A program made the position numbers and the translations under genes. A DNA stretch of 64,000 bases from Amycolatopsis bartoniae. Lineage in GTDB: Bacteria; Actinomycetota; Actinomycetes; Mycobacteriales; Pseudonocardiaceae. The stretch is taken from contig NZ_JACHWH010000006.1 of the NCBI RefSeq assembly GCF_014191255.1, forward strand, positions 62,001 through 126,000. The letters run 5' to 3'. Shown here one piece after another: positions 1-7,806 of this stretch (position 1 is its first letter; every line of letters begins with the position of its first letter). The notes under the pieces were generated by a model. That model did no database searches and had not been told where the DNA came from. It saw only the letters and a list, made by a program, of their open reading frames with translations.

Positions 1-105
1 CAGAACTTTCACGACCTCGCGGGCGCGTTGCGGCACGCCGCGGACCTGTACGACCAGACCGAGGCTGACCACCAGCAGCGCATCCAGCGCGCCGCCGGGA
101 ACTGA
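1..105 (+). CDS. WXG100-family (ESX) protein, C-terminal fragment
   Basis: The window opens inside a gene whose last 34 codons are visible, ending with TGA at 103-105. The residues form an amphipathic helix with a Y-x-x-T-E pattern (LYDQTEADHQQRIQ), which is typical of the C-terminal tail of WXG100 proteins exported by type VII secretion systems. The WxG turn itself would lie upstream of the window. The next gene starts 17 nt downstream, so the two are probably one operon. The family call rests on the tail and on the WxG-containing neighbour; it is an inference. Confidence 0.5.
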   Translation, partial: QNFHDLAGALRHAADLYDQTEADHQQRIQRAAGN

Positions 106-122
106 CGAAGGGTGACCTTGGC

Positions 123-860
123 GTGACGAGCCCCGCCATCCAGCAGGCCAACGACAAGTTCCACGAGCTCCAGCAGAAGATTGACGACTTCTTCAACAAG
201 GTCAATGACGTTCTGAGCTGGGTCCCTGGTTTCCTCTCCGATTTGATCAAGCCGATCGAGGACGGGATGAACGCGCTTCGCGACAAGGTGAAGGAATTCT
301 GGGGCCGGGGCAACCAGCTGATCGACCAGCCGGGCAGCCCCGACCGGTTGCACCAGGTGGCCGAGGACTGGGTGAACAAGGTCGGCGACGTCGTCGGTGA
401 CATCGCGGGCCAGATCAGCCTCGATAAAATGCAAACCAACCTGGACTGGCAGGGCCGTGGCGCCGAGGCCTACAAGGCCGCCGTTCCGGCGCAGGTCAGT
501 GGCCTGAACTCGGTGAAGGACCTGGCGAATCAGCTGCGCAGTTCGCTGGACAACCTCGGCAACGGGATCGAAACGTTCTGGACGGCGATGGCCGTCGCGG
601 GCGGTGTCTTCGTGGTCGGGGCGATCGCCGCCGCGTGCACGGTGGTGGGCATTCCCGCGGCGATCGCCGCTATCGTCACCGCGGCGGGACTCTCGATCGG
701 ACTTATCACCACGGCGATCCTGTCGCTGCAGGCGCTGACCAACACCATCTCCACGGAGCAGACCACCATCGCGCAGAAGGTACATGACCTGGGGGACCAG
801 TGGGCCAAGTCGAACATCGGAGCCATGCAGGAGAAGTCCGACTGGCACGTGACCAAGTGA
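123..860 (+). CDS. WXG/ESX-associated protein with two C-terminal membrane segments
   Basis: This 245-residue protein starts with GTG preceded by a purine-rich GAAGGG at 107-112. Residues 1-150 are helical and contain a W-Q-G turn at about 109-111 followed by an A-E-A-Y helix, the hallmark of the WXG100/LXG superfamily. Two hydrophobic stretches follow at about 153-173 and 177-205, then a hydrophilic tail. The architecture fits a type VII secretion-associated protein of the kind found next to WXG100 genes in actinomycetes. The stop overlaps the next start as GTGA, so translation of the following membrane protein is probably coupled. No enzymatic motif is visible and the exact role is unknown. 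Confidence 0.7.
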   Translation: MTSPAIQQANDKFHELQQKIDDFFNKVNDVLSWVPGFLSDLIKPIEDGMNALRDKVKEFWGRGNQLIDQPGSPDRLHQVAEDWVNKVGDVVGDIAGQISLDKMQTNLDWQGRGAEAYKAAVPAQVSGLNSVKDLANQLRSSLDNLGNGIETFWTAMAVAGGVFVVGAIAAACTVVGIPAAIAAIVTAAGLSIGLITTAILSLQALTNTISTEQTTIAQKVHDLGDQWAKSNIGAMQEKSDWHVTK

Positions 861-1312
861 CGGCAGTGGCTCCCGCCACGCGCCCGGTCGCCGCGATGGC
901 GATCAGTGTGGCCATTGTGGTGTTGGTGGCCGTGATCTGGCTCGGTTTCGCGGCGCCGGCTGGTATCCACCCGATGTTCTACTTCGTACTCATTTTTCTC
1001 GGTGGCGGAGGGTTGAGCCTCCTGTTCTCCGGTGTCGTCGCGGTCATGGCCGGATCGCGCGTGCCCACCACCCCGGCGCTGGATCTGCAGTTCTTCGCCG
1101 GGATCCGCAGGGGAGTGCTTGCGATGGCGCTGTGCGCGATCGTGATGGACGGTCTCGGTGTCCTGCTCATGCTCGCGATCGCGGGCGGACGGGGTACCGG
1201 CATACCTGTGGACACCGCCGTGTCTACGGTGGTGTTCGCCGCGGCGGCGGTCACAGTGGCGTGTGTCGTCATCGCGTCAGTCGTCCTCCGCCGTGTGCTG
1301 CCCACGGGTTGA
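857..1312 (+). CDS. Small four-helix membrane protein of the ESX-type operon
   Basis: I placed the start at the GTG at 857 because it overlaps the preceding stop as GTGA, giving 151 residues. Four hydrophobic segments can be seen, the first near residues 14-33 and the last ending just before a basic C-terminus (VLRRVLPTG). No signal peptide cleavage site or catalytic motif is apparent. The overlap and the similar layout of the next gene suggest a small membrane module that belongs to the WXG100-type operon. I do not recognise a named family. Confidence 0.65.
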   Translation: MTAVAPATRPVAAMAISVAIVVLVAVIWLGFAAPAGIHPMFYFVLIFLGGGGLSLLFSGVVAVMAGSRVPTTPALDLQFFAGIRRGVLAMALCAIVMDGLGVLLMLAIAGGRGTGIPVDTAVSTVVFAAAAVTVACVVIASVVLRRVLPTG

Positions 1313-1314
1313 CG

Positions 1315-1812
1315 GTGCGCCGCCGAAGCCAGGGAGATCGTCTCGACTACCGAGCGATCGATCCTGGCCGTGCCCGACGTATCAGCGCGAGCGCCATGCC
1401 ACTTGGGCTGGGCTCGCTCGCGTTGCCCGCGGCTCCCACCGCTAGTGTTGTGTACCTGCCGGCGGGGTGGACGTCGGAGGTGCCGCTGTTGGCGGTGACT
1501 GTGGGCACGGATGGAGCACTGGCGCTCATCGCCGGGGTCTTCGGAACCGTCGTCATGTCCATGCGCCGCGTGATCTCGGCGGGGCGGCTTGAACTTGGGT
1601 TGGCCAATGCGGTCCGCCGGAACCTGCTCGTCCTGTGGAATCTCTGCTTGCTCATGGCGTGCCTGGGGTGGCTCGCTTTCGGCGCCGGGGCGGCCACCGC
1701 GCGGACGCCGATCGGTACCTTGGCAACGATTGTCGAGATCCTCATGCCGACGGTGCTCGTGGTCTACGACGGTACTGTGATGGTGTTGGTCAGTCGTTGG
1801 CTGCGCAGCTGA
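1315..1812 (+). CDS. Second small membrane protein, probable paralogue of its neighbour
   Basis: The frame starts at a GTG at 1315, two bases after the previous stop; an ATG at 1396 is an alternative start and gives 138 residues. The sequence has about four transmembrane segments and a loop-helix order like that of the gene before it: a glycine/valine-rich helix, a basic loop, a helix beginning after an R-R pair, and a last helix ending in R-x-L-R-S. The two therefore look like diverged tandem duplicates. Nothing in the sequence indicates an enzymatic role. The operon seems to end here, and the next 100 bases hold a tRNA-like relic. Confidence 0.55.
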   Translation: MRRRSQGDRLDYRAIDPGRARRISASAMPLGLGSLALPAAPTASVVYLPAGWTSEVPLLAVTVGTDGALALIAGVFGTVVMSMRRVISAGRLELGLANAVRRNLLVLWNLCLLMACLGWLAFGAGAATARTPIGTLATIVEILMPTVLVVYDGTVMVLVSRWLRS

Positions 1813-1917
1813 GCAGCGCGCCCACAGCTGGTCGCACACCGCCAGCAAATACAGTGGCTGGTCCTCTCGGCGGGGACGCTGCTCCACGGCAACCAAGCGC
1901 TGCTTACCATTGGTGAT

Positions 1918-2001
1918 GGCTGTCCCTGGGGACTTGAACCCCCACTGTGTCCGAGGGGGAGCTGTTCACTATCTACACGTCTGCCACTCGGCTAGTCTTC
2001 G
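1918..2001 (-). other. Degenerate class II tRNA-like sequence (Leu/Ser type relic)
   Basis: Read on the minus strand, this stretch contains a D-arm-like GCCGAGTGGCAGACG and a T-arm TGGGG-GTTCAAGT-CCCCA with the invariant TTCAA, and it runs on toward a CACCA. The spacing is that of tRNAs with a long variable arm. The anticodon stem has at most three of five pairs, and the 5' acceptor strand does not complement the 3' strand, so this is not a normal functional tRNA. It lies about 280 bp before a compositionally foreign restriction-modification gene, which suggests an old integration scar. The assignment is tentative. Confidence 0.35.
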
Positions 2002-2280
2002 CTAGCCAAGAGACGCCTCCAAACCTCACGCCGACACAGCCACCGGTCGTTTGGGTCAGCGCAGACGCTCACAGGACGGCACTGGTCTAATAAATCTCAG
2101 CTATGTAATTTTCCTTGTGCGCATAAGATGTAGCATCTTGAAGGCTGCCGATCAATAGGACAAAAGAGGTACCTTCGGCCGACATTCGCTACACATGGCA
2201 AACTCACGTAGGACAATGAGGTTCCGTGTCGCCCATTGGACGGATGCGTACGTCAAAGGTCACGTCTCAGACTGATCAGC
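2002..2280. other. Non-coding lead region of the restriction-modification island
   Basis: The interval between the tRNA-like relic and the restriction-modification gene is clearly richer in A and T than the rest of the window, for example around 2085-2165. No open frame of note or strong hairpin is visible. It probably carries the promoter of the downstream gene, but I cannot assign boxes with confidence. Confidence 0.3.
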
Positions 2281-5200
2281 ATGGCCAAAGCGGGGCGTAG
2301 TCACAGCGAAGTAAGGGACGCCGTCGCAGAGCGATCGCAAGAACGCTTCAGCGACGACGACCTATTTCCGCCAGAACTCAAAGTTCTGCTGCGTCGGATA
2401 GCCGGGCAGGATAGAGCTCGCAGCGAAGCAACGTTGCAAGCAGATATCCGACAGTTGCTACTGACAGCAAATTTCGGCCTAACTGACCAAGATCTCGACG
2501 TTGACCTAGAGACAGCAGTCGGTGACGGTCGACGCATCGACATCGAACTCGGTTGCGTAGTGATCGAGGTCAAAAGAAGCCTTGCCCGGCCGGGGACGGT
2601 AAAGAATGCCGTTCAGCAGTTGGCAGGATACGTGAGGACGCGAACAGAACGTAGCGGTCAGCACTACTTAGGCGTCCTGACTGACGGTGCTCAATGGCGG
2701 GCATACCACTTATCCGGCGGCCACCTGGTCGAAATTACCCGGCACACCATCTCGGCAACTCGGCCCAACGCGATGGCGTTGTTCTTCTGGCTCGAAGGCG
2801 TGCTCGCCACCGGCAGAGGGGTGACGCCGACACCGTCCGAGATCGGACGCCGTCTCGGCGCCGAAAGCTCGGCGCACGCTGTTGACCGAGCAGCCTTAGC
2901 AGCTTTGTATGCCGAGCACGCAGAGACTCCGACGGTTGCACTCAAACGACAACTTTGGGCACAGCTACTCCGCAGCGCGCTCGGCACTCAGTTCATCGAT
3001 GATGATGATCTCTTCATCGAGCACACCCTCTTGATGAACACCGCAGACGTGATCGCCCATCTGGTTGCCGGCCTTGACGTACTTGACCTTGAGCCTGCCA
3101 CAATCCTAAGCGGCCAGCGTTTTGACCGTGCACAAATTCTCGGCGTAGTTGAACCAGATTTCTTCGACTGGACGATCGAGGTTCCAGGCGGCAGTCCCTT
3201 TATTCGCAGTCTGGCACGCCGAGTGGCACGATTTGATTGGTCCGAAGTAGAACACGATGTCCTCAAGGTTCTTTATGAGTCCATAATTGGACGCGACACA
3301 CGCAAGCGAATGGGCGAGTACTACACGCCAGACTGGCTAGCCGAGCGTATTGTGGAAACGTGCGTTCGGCACCCGCTCAGTCAACGTGTACTTGACCCCG
3401 CTTGCGGCTCGGGAACCTTTCTATTCCATGCCGTCCGGAGATACCTAGACGCAGCAGAAAGAGACGGAACGCCGCTTGCGGCAGCTCTCACGAGCCTATC
3501 GTCGCATGTAATCGGGATTGATCTGCATCCGGTTGCAGTCGCCCTCGCCCGCGTGACCTACCTGCTAGCGATCGGACACGAGCGTTTGATCAGGTCGGAT
3601 CGCGGCGCAGTGACCGTACCTGTGTACCTTGGTGACAGTATGCAATGGCGCGAAAGACTCGACCTATTCACTGAGGAACACCTCAAAATTAGCGCAGGAT
3701 ATGGCGAATCTCTATACGAGGATATCCTGCGGTTTCCCGAGAAGTTGCTAACAGACGCTGCGCACTTCGATCGACTGGTGTCTGGCCTGGCCGGCCTTGC
3801 AGCCAAACCACGTGATCCCGGTACCCTGCCTTCGCTTACCGCCCTATTCCGACGACTTGCAGTAGCACCAGAGGACCGGCCGATGATCACCGAGACCTTT
3901 GCCGTAATGTGTCGCCTGCACGACGAGGATCGCAACCATATCTGGAACTACTACATTCGAAATCTGGTTCGCCCGGTATGGCTTGCGATGCCAGACAATC
4001 GCGTCGATGTCCTCATCGGCAACCCGCCCTGGCTATCATACCGAAACATGCCGCCAGAGATGCAGGTACTCTTTCAGCAGCTCTCGAAGGAGCGTGGGTT
4101 GTGGCATAGTAAACAAGTTGCGACACACCAAGATTTGTCTGCATTATTCGTAGCTCGCACAGTACAGCAGTACTTGAACGTTCATGGGACGTTTGGTTTT
4201 GTACTACCCAATGCAGCACTCGACCGCGACTACTTTGACGGATTCCGCTCAGGTTGGTACGAGGACATTGTCGAACCAACCGCCGTCGCTTTCAGTAAAC
4301 CGTGGGACTTACGGCGGCTCCGGCCACATTTCTTTCCGCGTGGAAGCTGTGTCGTCTTTGGCCGTCGCGCAGGCTACTCCAGCCGCAAGCCCCTGCCGAG
4401 GACCGCGCAATGTTGGTCTGGCGTTCTGCCCAAGAACGAAGGATCCTGGCGCGCTGTTAGTAGTCACATAACTCGCACCGATGCGCGCCTCGTCGGTGGC
4501 CACGAGGAGACCGAGCGCTCCCCGTACGCGGACCAGTTTGCCGAAGGTGCGACGATCGTGCCCAGAGTGCTTTTCATGGTGGAAACAGATTCGGCCGGGC
4601 CGTTGGGTCTCGGCGGCGGACGACAGGCAGTACGTTCAGGAGCCAGCAGCTACGAGAAGCGGCCGTGGCGGGACTTGCGCCGCTTGGAAGGCGTCGTCGA
4701 AGTCGAATTCGTTCGGCCGGTACTGCTTGGCGAGAACATTGTACCCTTTCGAGTTCTCAGTGCCCGAGAGGCCATACTTCCCATAATTGGCGATTCCCTA
4801 GCTGACGGCACCGATTCGAGAATCGACTATTACCCGGGACTTGCTGAGTGGTGGGAGCACGCGGTGGCGACTTGGGAAAAGTACCGGACCAGCGACCGAC
4901 TCACCTTGACCGAGCGCCTAAATTTCCGCCGTGGCTTGACAAACCAGTTGCCGACCGCGCAGTTCCGCGTTGTGTACGGCAAGGCGGGTATGCACGTTGC
5001 AGCCGCCCTGGTCGACGACGGCTATAGCATTATAGATCACAAACTCTACTGGGGTTCTGTAGCTACACGCGAGGAGGGTCTATATCTCTGCACAATAATC
5101 AATAGTCCAGCCATCACCGAATTGGTCAGACCGTTCATGTCCTACGGCAAAGATGAACGGGATATCGACAAGCATTTGTGGAGATTGCCGATACCTAGAT

Positions 5201-5388
5201 ACGACGCGAAGGATGCGGTGCATCAAAGACTCGTTCAAATTGGCATAGAGTTAACCGACGAAATTGCCTCTCTATCAATGGTCGACGCCGGCTTTGTCGC
5301 ACTGCGTCGACGAGTGCGAGAGTTCCTAAGTAGGCATGCCACGGCGAGCGAGATCGACCAGCTAGTTCGCAGTTTGATCGAGACGTGA
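2281..5388 (+). CDS. Type IIG-like restriction-modification protein (nuclease domain plus N6-adenine methyltransferase)
   Basis: The product of about 1035 residues begins at the ATG at 2281; a TTG at 2236 would add 15 residues. Residues 60-150 contain a PD-(D/E)xK-like pattern (RIDIELG followed by VVIEVKRS), typical of the N-terminal nuclease of type IIG or Eco57I-like enzymes. The middle carries methyltransferase motif I (LDPACGSGTF) and motif IV (NPPW, in VLIGNPPWLSYR), which specify N6-adenine methylation. The C-terminal third is likely the target-recognition region. One polypeptide would thus methylate and cut DNA as a phage barrier. Composition is A+T-richer than all neighbours and TTA leucine codons occur (2709, 2892), pointing to horizontal gain. 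The stop overlaps a following GTG as GTGA. A PglX-like BREX methylase is the main alternative, but no other BREX genes are present. Confidence 0.8.
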   Translation: MAKAGRSHSEVRDAVAERSQERFSDDDLFPPELKVLLRRIAGQDRARSEATLQADIRQLLLTANFGLTDQDLDVDLETAVGDGRRIDIELGCVVIEVKRSLARPGTVKNAVQQLAGYVRTRTERSGQHYLGVLTDGAQWRAYHLSGGHLVEITRHTISATRPNAMALFFWLEGVLATGRGVTPTPSEIGRRLGAESSAHAVDRAALAALYAEHAETPTVALKRQLWAQLLRSALGTQFIDDDDLFIEHTLLMNTADVIAHLVAGLDVLDLEPATILSGQRFDRAQILGVVEPDFFDWTIEVPGGSPFIRSLARRVARFDWSEVEHDVLKVLYESIIGRDTRKRMGEYYTPDWLAERIVETCVRHPLSQRVLDPACGSGTFLFHAVRRYLDAAERDGTPLAAALTSLSSHVIGIDLHPVAVALARVTYLLAIGHERLIRSDRGAVTVPVYLGDSMQWRERLDLFTEEHLKISAGYGESLYEDILRFPEKLLTDAAHFDRLVSGLAGLAAKPRDPGTLPSLTALFRRLAVAPEDRPMITETFAVMCRLHDEDRNHIWNYYIRNLVRPVWLAMPDNRVDVLIGNPPWLSYRNMPPEMQVLFQQLSKERGLWHSKQVATHQDLSALFVARTVQQYLNVHGTFGFVLPNAALDRDYFDGFRSGWYEDIVEPTAVAFSKPWDLRRLRPHFFPRGSCVVFGRRAGYSSRKPLPRTAQCWSGVLPKNEGSWRAVSSHITRTDARLVGGHEETERSPYADQFAEGATIVPRVLFMVETDSAGPLGLGGGRQAVRSGASSYEKRPWRDLRRLEGVVEVEFVRPVLLGENIVPFRVLSAREAILPIIGDSLADGTDSRIDYYPGLAEWWEHAVATWEKYRTSDRLTLTERLNFRRGLTNQLPTAQFRVVYGKAGMHVAAALVDDGYSIIDHKLYWGSVATREEGLYLCTIINSPAITELVRPFMSYGKDERDIDKHLWRLPIPRYDAKDAVHQRLVQIGIELTDEIASLSMVDAGFVALRRRVREFLSRHATASEIDQLVRSLIET

Positions 5389-5887
5389 GTACAAGTCTCA
5401 ACCCGGAGGAAATAAGGCGCTGTCGTACCATCTTCGACTGCTGGACTCTTGGACGATCCGACGCGCGCGCCTTCTTGCTTCCTCGCCATTCCCTACCCTT
5501 CCTGAGCGGCGAGAGCCTGCTACAGGCAATCGCTACGCTCAGTCGACGGCTGCCTGCATCGTCAACGGCGATGCGCACCTCCTTGAGCTGTCTGCGCTGG
5601 ATGGCGACCAGGGACCGCAGCTCGGGTATGAGGGGTTTATCGAGTTGGTCGGTGGCCAGGGTTCGGGTGGTGGCCACGGCGGCTTCTAGTTCGGGCCGGT
5701 AGGAGAAGTCTGTTTCGTCGAGGGCGGCGAGTCCCATGTCTAGCAAGTGCAGGCCGAAGTCCAGCAGTTCGCGTTCGGCGATCTTGCCCAGGTCTTTGAT
5801 GCTGGTCATGGGGTTGAGGGTCTTGTCGAGTTGTTCGTCGAAGCGCTGGCGCAACCGCTGGTGCCAGTTGTGCACGTCCTCGTTCAC
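5195..5887 (-). CDS. Hypothetical protein, genuine N-terminal part fused to junk at the island border
   Basis: Translation from the GTG at 5887, with a GGAAAGGA ribosome-binding site overlapping the end of the XRE gene, gives about 110 residues with normal actinomycete composition (helical, RELLDFGLHLLDMGLAALDE, ending near EVRIAVDD). After about base 5558 the frame runs into the antisense of the foreign island and becomes basic and low quality until TAG at 5195. The last gene of the small overlapping operon was probably truncated when the island arrived. The N-terminal domain is unknown; its helical, acidic make-up gives no functional clue. Confidence 0.5.
   Translation of the reverse strand: MNEDVHNWHQRLRQRFDEQLDKTLNPMTSIKDLGKIAERELLDFGLHLLDMGLAALDETDFSYRPELEAAVATTRTLATDQLDKPLIPELRSLVAIQRRQLKEVRIAVDDAGSRRLSVAIACSRLSPLRKGREWRGSKKARASDRPRVQQSKMVRQRLISSGLRLVLTSRSNCELAGRSRSPWHAYLGTLALVDAVRQSRRRPLIERQFRRLTLCQFERVFDAPHPSRRI
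5385..5702 (+). pseudogene. Truncated partner gene of the restriction-modification operon
   Basis: A GTG at 5385 overlaps the stop of the restriction-modification gene as GTGA, the usual sign of translational coupling. The first 50 or so codons look like a real protein start (STSLNPEEIRRC, then RAFLLPRHSLPFLSG). From about 5550 onward the frame is only the antisense of the minus-strand gene that begins at 5887, with a low-quality Ser/Arg-rich translation. The gene was therefore probably cut at the island border. Its family cannot be recognised from the remaining N-terminus. Confidence 0.4.
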
Positions 5888-5891
5888 GCCG

Positions 5892-6184
5892 TTATTCCTT
5901 TCCGGCCTTGGGTGTTGGTGGTCGTCTCCGGGGGATTCGTCGCAGGCGCAGGCCTCGGGCGAGGTCGCGGGGGTCCAGTTCCAGAGCGGCGGCCAGGTTT
6001 GCCACGTCTGTATGGGTGGTGAGGCCAGGCCGTGTTCCAGCAGCCACACCTGCGGCGTCAGCAGGCCGCAACGGTGGGCCAGCTGACGGCGGGTGAGGCC
6101 GAGAAGGTCGCGGTGTCGCCGCACTCGTTGCCCCAGTTCGCGCATGGCGGGTTGGGCGTTCCAGCGGCGACGCAGCCAGGTCAT
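5892..6184 (-). pseudogene. XRE-family helix-turn-helix regulator, broken by a frameshift
   Basis: From the ATG at 6184 the frame reads a clear XRE HTH: MRELGQRVRRHRDLLGLTRR, then QLAHRCGLLTPQVWLLEHG. At about 6020-6030 the proper continuation jumps to another frame, where THTDVANLAAALELDPRDLA and a basic tail end at TAA 5892-5894. Reading straight through instead gives Trp/Pro-rich nonsense that joins the next gene. One base has been gained or lost, so the regulator is either inactive, mis-assembled or made by frameshifting. The start overlaps the stop of the upstream gene (ATGA), showing that the original operon was translationally coupled. Confidence 0.65.
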
Positions 6185-6435
6185 GGCAGGTCCTCGTCGT
6201 CTGGCGGCTCGTTGTCGGTGCGGTCGGTCGAGATGGTGAGCGTGAGGGGGCCGAGACGAAGCACCCGGCTTCGGCGACCGGGTGCGGCCGATGGGGCGGG
6301 TCGGTCGAGGGTGGCCGCAATACCGATCAGCTCGTCGATCGCGGTCTCGGCGTCGTCTTTGCGTCGCAGGAGAGAAGCGGTTTCGGCCTCGATGGCGTAG
6401 TCGAGACGTCGGAGCCGGGCATCGAAGTCAGTCAT
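6181..6435 (-). CDS. Small hypothetical protein of the overlapping operon
   Basis: This 84-residue protein starts at ATG 6435, overlapping the end of the upstream gene by 8 bp, and its TGA overlaps the next ATG. The N-terminal half is a long helix (MTDFDARLRRLDYAIEAETA, then RRKDDAETAIDELIGIAATL) and the C-terminus is acidic (NEPPDDEDLP). The pattern suggests a small DNA-element accessory protein or a coiled-coil partner. I recognise no family. The head-to-tail overlaps are strong support that it is a real gene. Confidence 0.5.
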   Translation of the reverse strand: MTDFDARLRRLDYAIEAETASLLRRKDDAETAIDELIGIAATLDRPAPSAAPGRRSRVLRLGPLTLTISTDRTDNEPPDDEDLP

Positions 6436-6703
6436 GGCGGGCACTCGCTTGCGGCCGGGCCGGTCCGTTCGGTCCCCGCAGGCGTTCGGAGACCGCGACG
6501 ATGCCGGGCAGAACGGTGGCTTCGACTTCGGTGCTGTCGATGTAGGGGACCTCGCCGCACAAGTTGATGCCCAGGAGGTGACAGGCGATGCGAGCTGCTC
6601 GGTCGATGGCCAGCTTGCCGTCGTCAATGCGCTCGGCCAGCGGAACGAGTTCGGCACCGATGGCTTGGTCGATGCGGCGAATTTGGGCGGTGGCGTTGTT
6701 CAT
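6428..6703 (-). CDS. Small hypothetical protein of the overlapping operon
   Basis: The 91-residue product starts at ATG 6703, which overlaps the stop of the GntR-type gene as ATGA, and has an AAAGGAG ribosome-binding site 12 bases upstream. It is mainly helical with a DDGKLAIDRAARIACHLLG core and ends in a basic, Pro/Arg-rich tail. Its N-terminal layout (R-R-I/L-D at residues 9-12) resembles that of the following small protein, so the two may be distant relatives. Function is unknown. Confidence 0.55.
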   Translation of the reverse strand: MNNATAQIRRIDQAIGAELVPLAERIDDGKLAIDRAARIACHLLGINLCGEVPYIDSTEVEATVLPGIVAVSERLRGPNGPARPQASARHD

Positions 6704-7011
6704 GAGGTTGAAGCCTCTCCTTTATAGGCAGTGGAACGAGGCCGGCGGTTGGCGATGTAGGTCCCTTTGGAGCGCACGGTCACGACCAGTCCGCGGAACC
6801 GCAGGAGCCGGGTGGCGTGCCGTGCTGTGCCGAGTGAGACGCCGTACTCGGAGGCCAATTGGTGCTCCGATGACAGCGACGTGTTCGGCGTCAGTTCGCC
6901 GGACTCGATTCGCGCGGTCAGGTGATCGGCCATCTGTTCGTAGAGGTAGCCCGCCGCGTCGTTCGGCGTGAAATCATTCATCGCGTTCTCGTGGATGTCG
7001 TGCTCGGCCAT
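6700..7011 (-). CDS. GntR-family winged-helix regulator, short form
   Basis: The product of about 103 residues is a bare GntR winged helix: YLYEQMADHLTARIESGEL, then P-x-x-S-L-S-S-E-H-Q-L-A-S-E-Y-G-V-S, then GLVVTVRSKGTYIA. No effector-binding C-terminal domain follows. I chose ATG 7011; ATG 6981 and ATG 7098 are alternatives, the last overlapping the preceding gene by 14 bp. Short GntR proteins of this kind (KorSA/Pra-like) commonly regulate integrative elements of actinomycetes, which fits the recombinase relic nearby. It probably controls this small operon. Confidence 0.7.
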   Translation of the reverse strand: MAEHDIHENAMNDFTPNDAAGYLYEQMADHLTARIESGELTPNTSLSSEHQLASEYGVSLGTARHATRLLRFRGLVVTVRSKGTYIANRRPRSTAYKGEASTS

Positions 7012-7084
7012 CGGTGTGTCAGGGACAACACGCAGGCTGGAACTGTGAGTCCTCAATAGACGCGGGAATCCAGCGCTGCGCGGT

Positions 7085-7354
7085 TCATCGCTCGTCATCG
7101 CTTGTCCCGCTCTGCTGCGGGGATGCCGGGGCGGGTATCTCCTGTAGGCCGCCGGCGAATTCGTGGAGTTGCTCACCCAGCAACAGCAGGTCGGCCGCAA
7201 AGTGCCGGTGCTGATTCCCGAGTCGCGTCGCCTTGGTAGCGGAGTTGTGCAGTCGATTGATCAGGTCGGTCAGCGTCGAAGGCAGAGATGCCCGATCATC
7301 ACAAGATGACTCGCCTTCGGTCGAATGGACTTGTTCGCTCAGGCGGGCGGTCAT
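7085..7354 (-). CDS. Small hypothetical protein, first gene of the minus-strand operon
   Basis: The 89-residue frame starts at ATG 7354 with a good ribosome-binding site (GGAAGGA, nine bases upstream). It is helical (LPSTLTDLINRLHNSATKAT, then HFAADLLLLGEQLHEFAG) with an acidic end. No family is recognised. It heads the chain of overlapping genes that runs down to 5887. Confidence 0.5.
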   Translation of the reverse strand: MTARLSEQVHSTEGESSCDDRASLPSTLTDLINRLHNSATKATRLGNQHRHFAADLLLLGEQLHEFAGGLQEIPAPASPQQSGTSDDER

Positions 7355-7806
7355 AGCGCGCTGTCCTTCCGTCTGGGTTCTGTCCGGGGGCGGTCCGTCA
7401 CGCAACAACCCGCACGCGGGGACAGCGGAACGGCGGGGGAGGCGGGAGCGGTGTTCCTCACGTGTCGTCCCCTCCGAGTGGTGTGGAAACGATGCTGTGA
7501 GCCTCTCGGCGACGGGACGCGGGCGGGAGGACACAGCCGTGCCACAGCGCGGCCATCACGGCGCGTCGCGTTAGTCCGCAGCCGGCCGGACCCGTCCTCG
7601 GTGCGGTCGAGGCAGGACGGCGATCGGGACGGGCCCAGACACCCCTGAGCAGGGACTATGAGGGCAACAAGTGTCGGGACGGGTTGCCTGCGACCTGTCC
7701 CGGTGGTCCCGGGGACACTAGGGATTGAATGGATCGTGGCGCTATGGGACGGGACACCTGGCCGCAAGTGTCCAGCGGGAGCCGCTGCGGATGGCGTAAT
7801 GAAATC
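7355..7806. promoter_or_regulatory. Divergent upstream region of the small operon
   Basis: About 450 bases without a supportable gene separate the minus-strand operon from the plus-strand XRE/recombinase scar. Several GGGAC/GTCCC-type words recur between 7660 and 7780 (for example TGTCCCGG, GGGACGGGACA, GTGTCCAG), which could be operator half-sites for the GntR- or XRE-type proteins. No exact palindrome stands out, so the assignment is weak. Confidence 0.3.

Noticed and set aside
1918..2060. tmRNA or intact tRNA at the edge of the island
   Set aside because: The T-arm is good but the acceptor does not pair at normal tRNA length; a longer pairing of GGCTGT with ACAGCC gives about 125 bases, and no tmRNA reading frame is present.
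2281..5388. BREX PglX as identity of the methyltransferase
   Set aside because: Motifs overlap, but the N-terminal DxExK nuclease-like block and the absence of all other BREX genes favour a stand-alone type IIG enzyme.
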